Positions 60,140 to 64,000 of a stretch of DNA of 64,000 nt are shown here, piece after piece. Positions within the stretch are counted from its first letter, which is position 1; each line of letters begins with the position of its first letter. The translations under genes were made by a program, and so were the position numbers. Under the pieces are notes generated by a model that was not told where the DNA came from, did no database searches, and worked only from the letters and a program-made list of their open reading frames with translations. The stretch spans positions 3,658,001 through 3,722,000 of the forward strand of contig NZ_CP045529.1 in NCBI RefSeq assembly GCF_009429125.1. The letters are read 5' to 3'. This DNA is from Luteimicrobium xylanilyticum. Lineage in GTDB: Bacteria > Actinomycetota > Actinomycetes > Actinomycetales > Cellulomonadaceae.

Positions 60140-61303
60140 TCAGATCCAGCGCCTCGCCTTGAACACGCTCCACAGCCCGACGCTCACGAACGCCATCGCG
60201 ACCAGGGCCAGCGGGTAGCCGTAGTGCCAGCCCAGCTCGGGCATGTCGTCGAAGTTCATGCCGTAGACCGTCCCGACGAGCGTCGGCGCGAACAGGATGG
60301 CCGCCCACGCGGAGATCTTCTTGACCTCCTCGTTCTGGGCGTTGCTCGCCTCCGACAGCGCCCGCATCTCCTCGTTCTGCCGCTGCGAGACCAGGGTCGC
60401 GTTCACGGTGAGGATGTCGCGCAGCGCGACCCGGAAGCCGTCGATGCGCTCCGCGACCTCGGTCGCGTGGTCGGCGACGTCGCGCAGGTAGGACTGCAGG
60501 TCCTCGTCGATCTGGTACTTGTCGAAGCCGGCGCGCAGCGCGTTGAGGATCTGGCGCAGCGGGCGCACGGCGCGCTGGAACTCGACGACCTCGCGGGACA
60601 GCTCGTAGATGCGCCGCGACACCGACGCGTCCCCGCGGAACACCTCGGTCTCGATTTCGTCGATGTCGTTCTCGAGCCCCGCGACGACGGGTGCGTAGCC
60701 GTCGACGACGGCGTCCAGGATCGCGTAGAGCACGGCCTCCGGGCCGCGGGCCAGCATGGACGGGTCCGCCTCGGTGCGGCGGCGCACCGCCGTGAGGTTG
60801 GGCGACTCGGCGTGCCGGACGGTCACCACGAAGTCCGGCCCGACGAACACGTGCAGCTCCCCGAACTCGACCTCCTCGGTCGCGTCCACGTACCGCGCGG
60901 CCCGCAGGACGACGAACAACGTGTCCCCGTACCGCTCCAGCTTGGGCCGCTGGTGGGCGACGATCGCGTCCTCGACGGCGAGCTCGTGCAGGTCGAACTC
61001 GACCGCGAGCCGCGTGAGGTCGTGCTCGCTCGGCCGGTAGAGGCCGATCCAGGCCATCGCGTCGTCCTCGGCGCGCAGGGCACGGAACGTGTCCGCGAGC
61101 GACGCGGGGGTCGCGACGCGGCGGCCCTGCACGTAGATCGCAGAGTCGACGATGCTCGAACCGAGCTCGGAGGCCGCGGTGGCCTCGGGGACGGGCAGGG
61201 CGGGGAGGTCGCCGCGGCGGGCGCGGGCGACGTCGTCGCGCCGCGTCAGCAGGTGCGGGCGACGGGCGAGGGTGGCGAGACGGGTGATCGAACGGTCGGT
61301 CAT
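60140..61303 (-). CDS. corA: CorA-type magnesium/cobalt channel
   Basis: 387 residues. Large cytoplasmic N-terminal domain, long stalk helix, and two C-terminal helices with the selectivity motif GMN (VGTVYGMNFDDMPEL). Forms a pentameric Mg2+ channel. ATG 61301-61303. Confidence 0.95.
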   Translation of the reverse strand: MTDRSITRLATLARRPHLLTRRDDVARARRGDLPALPVPEATAASELGSSIVDSAIYVQGRRVATPASLADTFRALRAEDDAMAWIGLYRPSEHDLTRLAVEFDLHELAVEDAIVAHQRPKLERYGDTLFVVLRAARYVDATEEVEFGELHVFVGPDFVVTVRHAESPNLTAVRRRTEADPSMLARGPEAVLYAILDAVVDGYAPVVAGLENDIDEIETEVFRGDASVSRRIYELSREVVEFQRAVRPLRQILNALRAGFDKYQIDEDLQSYLRDVADHATEVAERIDGFRVALRDILTVNATLVSQRQNEEMRALSEASNAQNEEVKKISAWAAILFAPTLVGTVYGMNFDDMPELGWHYGYPLALVAMAFVSVGLWSVFKARRWI

Positions 61304-61541
61304 GACGGGCTCCAGGACAGCGCTGGCGCACCGTCGGGCGCACGGGTGTGCTGCGGCTCAGGAGCCCGCGGCGCCGGGCGCGCGCGGGTCGTCAGCCGCG
61401 CGCGAGGCGTGCGGGACGGTGCTGGAGGTGCAGGGACACACCGCGACCTCGAGGGCCGCGGGAGCGACTATCACTGGGAGGTTCGCTGCGCATGGCGGTC
61501 CTCCCCTCGCTCGGCACGCGTGGCGTGCGGTGGTGCTGCTG

Positions 61542-62711
61542 TCAGCCCTGACCGGGCCGTCGTCCAGGGTACCGCCGTTCGCCGGCGATCGCGGCCACGA
61601 CGACGAGCGTGAGCACCACGAGCTGCACGGCGAGCGACGTCAGGCGGGCGAGCGGGACGGTGGCCACCGAGACCGCGGCCGCGACGAGCCGCCACCCCCA
61701 GGGGCCGAGCCGCAGCGTCCGGCGGTAGTCAGCGTCGCCCAGGAGGAACGCCGCCGCTCCCCCGGCGACGAGCCACGCGGCGGCCGTGTCGGGCGCCTCG
61801 AACGGTTCACCGGACGCGAGGTGCAGCCCCGCGCCCAGGCCGATGAGCCCGAGCAGCATGAGCAGGTGGTCCACGTAGAACGCGTGCAGCGCCACGGACG
61901 TGCGACGCAGCGGGGACGCGGCCCCGAACGACCGTTCGGCCCGTGCGTCGTCGCCCGAGAAGTAGCACCACCACAGGGACCCGATGACGGCGACCGTCAG
62001 GACGATCGCCACGACCGCCCGGCCGCCGAGCCCGTGCTCCCCGACGTCCGCACCCACCGACACGACCGACTCGCCCAGCGCGATGATCACGAGCAGGCCG
62101 TGACGCTCCACGAAGTGGCTCGCGGTCAGGTCGAACGGGCTGCGCCGGGCGATCGACGCCGCAACGAGGATGAGCACCACCGGGACCAGCGCGAGCGCCC
62201 AGCGCGCGGCGTCGTGCCCCTCGCCGAGCAGCGCGGCGAGGAGGAACGGCACGCCGATCAGGACGTTGAGCGGCGCGACCCGGAGCAGCACGCCCGCCGT
62301 CCCGGGCCCGCCGCGCGCCAGGTACAGGCCGCCGTGGAGCGCGGCCACGACCATGAACGCGAGCGCGAACGGCACGCCGCCCGGCTCGAGCGCGTCGGGG
62401 AGCCCGACCGAGAGCACGAGGAAGCCCGCCATCGCGCCGATGAGGAGCAGGCGCACCGCCGCCGTGTCGGGGACCGCCTGGTTGGTGAGCCACGCGAACG
62501 CGTCGTACATCCACCACACGGCCACCATGACGAGCACGACCCGCCCGATCGTCGGCCAGGCCGGGTCCTCCGCGACGACGTGCGCGACCTGGCTCACCGT
62601 GAAGACGAAGACCAGGTCGAGGAGCAGCTCGAGCGTCGAGACGCGCGAGGCGGCGCGACCAGGACCGACGGCCCGGGCGACGGGGCCGGGCGACGCTCCA
62701 CCGGTGCTCAC
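61542..62711 (-). CDS. Low temperature requirement protein A (LtrA) family membrane protein
   Basis: 389 residues, about eleven helices. LtrA hallmarks: STLELLLDLVFVFTVSQ near the N-terminus, WWMYDAFAWLTNQ, ASHFVERHGLLVIIALGES and LWWCYFSGDD. Function is unknown. GTG start 62709-62711. Confidence 0.92.
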   Translation of the reverse strand: MSTGGASPGPVARAVGPGRAASRVSTLELLLDLVFVFTVSQVAHVVAEDPAWPTIGRVVLVMVAVWWMYDAFAWLTNQAVPDTAAVRLLLIGAMAGFLVLSVGLPDALEPGGVPFALAFMVVAALHGGLYLARGGPGTAGVLLRVAPLNVLIGVPFLLAALLGEGHDAARWALALVPVVLILVAASIARRSPFDLTASHFVERHGLLVIIALGESVVSVGADVGEHGLGGRAVVAIVLTVAVIGSLWWCYFSGDDARAERSFGAASPLRRTSVALHAFYVDHLLMLLGLIGLGAGLHLASGEPFEAPDTAAAWLVAGGAAAFLLGDADYRRTLRLGPWGWRLVAAAVSVATVPLARLTSLAVQLVVLTLVVVAAIAGERRYPGRRPGQG

Positions 62712-62720
62712 GGGAGCAGG

Positions 62721-63443
62721 CTACGGGGCGCCGAGGAGCAGGTCCGTGAGCTCGCGCGGCGTGTGCACGACGGCGACCGCGCCCGCCGCCTCGAGCTCAC
62801 CGGGTTCCGCGTAGCCCCAGGTCACGCCGACGGTGGCGATGCCGTGGCGGGCGGCGCCGAGGACGTCGTGCTCGCGGTCGCCGACCATGACGGTCGTTTC
62901 GGGGCCGACGCCGATCCCCCGCTCGGCCAGGTGCGCGAGCGCGTGCGCCACGACCTCGGCCTTGCCCGCGCGCGTGCCCAGGTCGGTGTCCGCGCCGAAC
63001 ACACCGTCGATGCCGTGCGTGAGGTGCGCGTCGAGGCCGAAGTGCTCGGCGATCCGGCGCGCATACACCTCGGGCTTGGAGGTGGCGACGGCGAGCACGG
63101 CCCCCGCCTCCCGCAGCGCGTCCATCGCGTCCTCGATCCCCGGGAAGACCGCGTTGTCGAACATGCCGCCCGCGGTGAAGTGGCGACGGTACGTGGCCAC
63201 GAGCTCGTCCACGCGGCCGGCCGGCACCCCGCTCGCCCGGAGCATGCCCGGCAGGGGCGGGCCGACGAACCGGCGCAGGGCTGCGTCGTCGGGCACGGGC
63301 AGGCCCGCCTCGGTGAGCGCCGCGCGGAGCGAGCCGACGATGCCGGGCGCCGAGTCCGTGAGGGTGCCGTCCAGGTCGAGCAGGACGACGCCGGGCGGCA
63401 GGGCGGGCAGACGGAGCGACGACGGCGCGGCGGGTACGGTCAC
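62721..63443 (-). CDS. HAD phosphatase (phosphoglycolate phosphatase-like)
   Basis: 240 residues from GTG 63441-63443. HAD motifs: I LLDLDGTLTDSAPG, II VATSKPEVYA, III Lys in RAGKAEVV, IV MVGDREHDVLGA. Cap type and length match Gph/PgmB-like phosphatases; substrate not determined. Longer upstream frames overlap the next gene and are shadows. Confidence 0.9.
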   Translation of the reverse strand: MTVPAAPSSLRLPALPPGVVLLDLDGTLTDSAPGIVGSLRAALTEAGLPVPDDAALRRFVGPPLPGMLRASGVPAGRVDELVATYRRHFTAGGMFDNAVFPGIEDAMDALREAGAVLAVATSKPEVYARRIAEHFGLDAHLTHGIDGVFGADTDLGTRAGKAEVVAHALAHLAERGIGVGPETTVMVGDREHDVLGAARHGIATVGVTWGYAEPGELEAAGAVAVVHTPRELTDLLLGAP

Positions 63444-63487
63444 GCTCGGAAGGCTACGGGGTCGTCGGGGCTCGGGGCCGTGCGCCG

Positions 63488-63955
63488 CTAACCGGCGGAC
63501 GCGGTCGAGCCGTGGCTCCGGCGCCGCGCGGAGGCCTCGACGACCCAGAGGAGGAACGACTGGTCCTGCAGCGGGACGTCGGGCGGGACCACGAGGGAGA
63601 ACCGGTTCGTCATCACGCCGGCACGGCGGGCCTCGCCGATCTGGACGCCGCCGCGGAGCACCTGGAACGCCGTGGAGAACAGGCCCTGCTCGAGCTCGTA
63701 CCGGGCCGCCGGCGTCGCGACGTCCCACGCGTAGCTGAAGAAGGACCGCCGGGTCGCCCCGAGCTGGAACGGCGTGGGTGAGCCGACCGGGCCCGTGCCG
63801 AGGATCCCGCCGCCGGGCTGCCTGGCGTACTCCCACGTCTCGGTCCCGAGGTGGACGGTCGCGCGCTCCCGGAACGTCGCGGTGTCGAACCGGCCCACGG
63901 TCGTCCCGTCCAGCACCAGCTCCTGGTTGCCCCAGCTCCTGCCCCACGTCAGCAT
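63488..63955 (-). CDS. Hypothetical protein, tubby/LURP-like beta-rich
   Basis: 155 residues from ATG 63953-63955. Beta-strand pattern WGNQELVLDGTTVGRFDTA, GEARRAGVMTNRFSLVVPP and a hydrophobic stretch QSFLLWVVEASARRR near the end. The layout recalls scramblase/LURP-one-like proteins, but I am not sure. No signal peptide. Confidence 0.6.
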   Translation of the reverse strand: MLTWGRSWGNQELVLDGTTVGRFDTATFRERATVHLGTETWEYARQPGGGILGTGPVGSPTPFQLGATRRSFFSYAWDVATPAARYELEQGLFSTAFQVLRGGVQIGEARRAGVMTNRFSLVVPPDVPLQDQSFLLWVVEASARRRSHGSTASAG

Positions 63956-63975
63956 GCGGGCACGCTACCGGACGG

Positions 63976-64000
63976 TCAGGCGCGGAGGTGGTCGAGGGCG
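63976..64000 (-). CDS. Possible C-terminal end of a further gene
   Basis: On the minus strand the last 25 bases read ALDHLRA then TGA (63976-63978). Too short to identify; listed because it would place a gene entering from the right, 20 bp upstream of the neighbouring start codon. Confidence 0.3.

Noticed and set aside
61380-61403. 8-bp hairpin GCGCGCGG/CCGCGCGC between corA and the LtrA gene
   Set aside because: Short and in a GC-only context where such repeats arise by chance; not listed as a terminator.

Overview
The window is high-GC actinobacterial DNA. Gene content (HtaA-type haem capture, Mrp antiporter with fused A/B subunits, LppM-like protein, LtrA, secreted alpha-glucan hydrolases) and codon use point to a Micrococcales relative of Cellulomonas, Cellulosimicrobium or Isoptericola; the genus is an inference. 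No rRNA, CRISPR array, insertion sequence or prophage was seen. One tRNA (Gly, anticodon CCC) is present.

Layout. 1-4.3 kb: end of an LppM-like protein, then a cation diffusion facilitator divergent from a three-gene Ni/Co transport set (NicO, NiCoT and a secreted accessory protein). 4.4-10.1 kb: a giant secreted metallophosphoesterase with three LamG-like domains. 10.1-16.6 kb: a complete mrpA(B)CDEFG operon. 16.7-21.3 kb: housekeeping genes (dcd, broken by a frameshift; a TM2 protein; tRNA-Gly; a pirin), then a gene-poor gap. 21.3-23.6 kb: a TetR-aidB pair, then a 58-bp perfect palindrome.

23.9-40.9 kb is the centrepiece: an alpha-glucan utilisation locus. A divergent ROK repressor faces an operon for a sugar-binding lipoprotein, two ABC permeases, a GH13_31 oligo-1,6-glucosidase, a GH49 dextranase/isopullulanase-type enzyme and a GH65 enzyme with an inserted carbohydrate-binding module. 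A secreted pullulanase follows with its own leader. Dextran, pullulan or branched alpha-glucan would be cut outside the cell, the oligosaccharides imported (the ABC ATPase must lie elsewhere) and cut to glucose inside. 41-49 kb: DinB, sugar MFS transporter, DUF779/aldehyde dehydrogenase with a GAF regulator, NmrA-like protein, TetR and a VapBC pair.

49.4-59.3 kb is a haem-iron system: haem oxygenase under a DtxR/IdeR-type box, and a convergent cluster hmuTUV, a surface protein, two HtaA haem-binding proteins (one ending in a WxL-like wall-binding domain) and a DUF916 protein. Two further iron boxes sit upstream of hmuT. 59.4-64 kb: nitroreductase, CorA, LtrA, HAD phosphatase and a hypothetical protein.

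Four genes (dcd, the GAF regulator, the NmrA-like gene, hmuT) are each interrupted by loss of one G in a short G run, and a G16 tract lies at the 3' end of the GH65 gene. This pattern suggests homopolymer errors in the assembly rather than four real pseudogenes.
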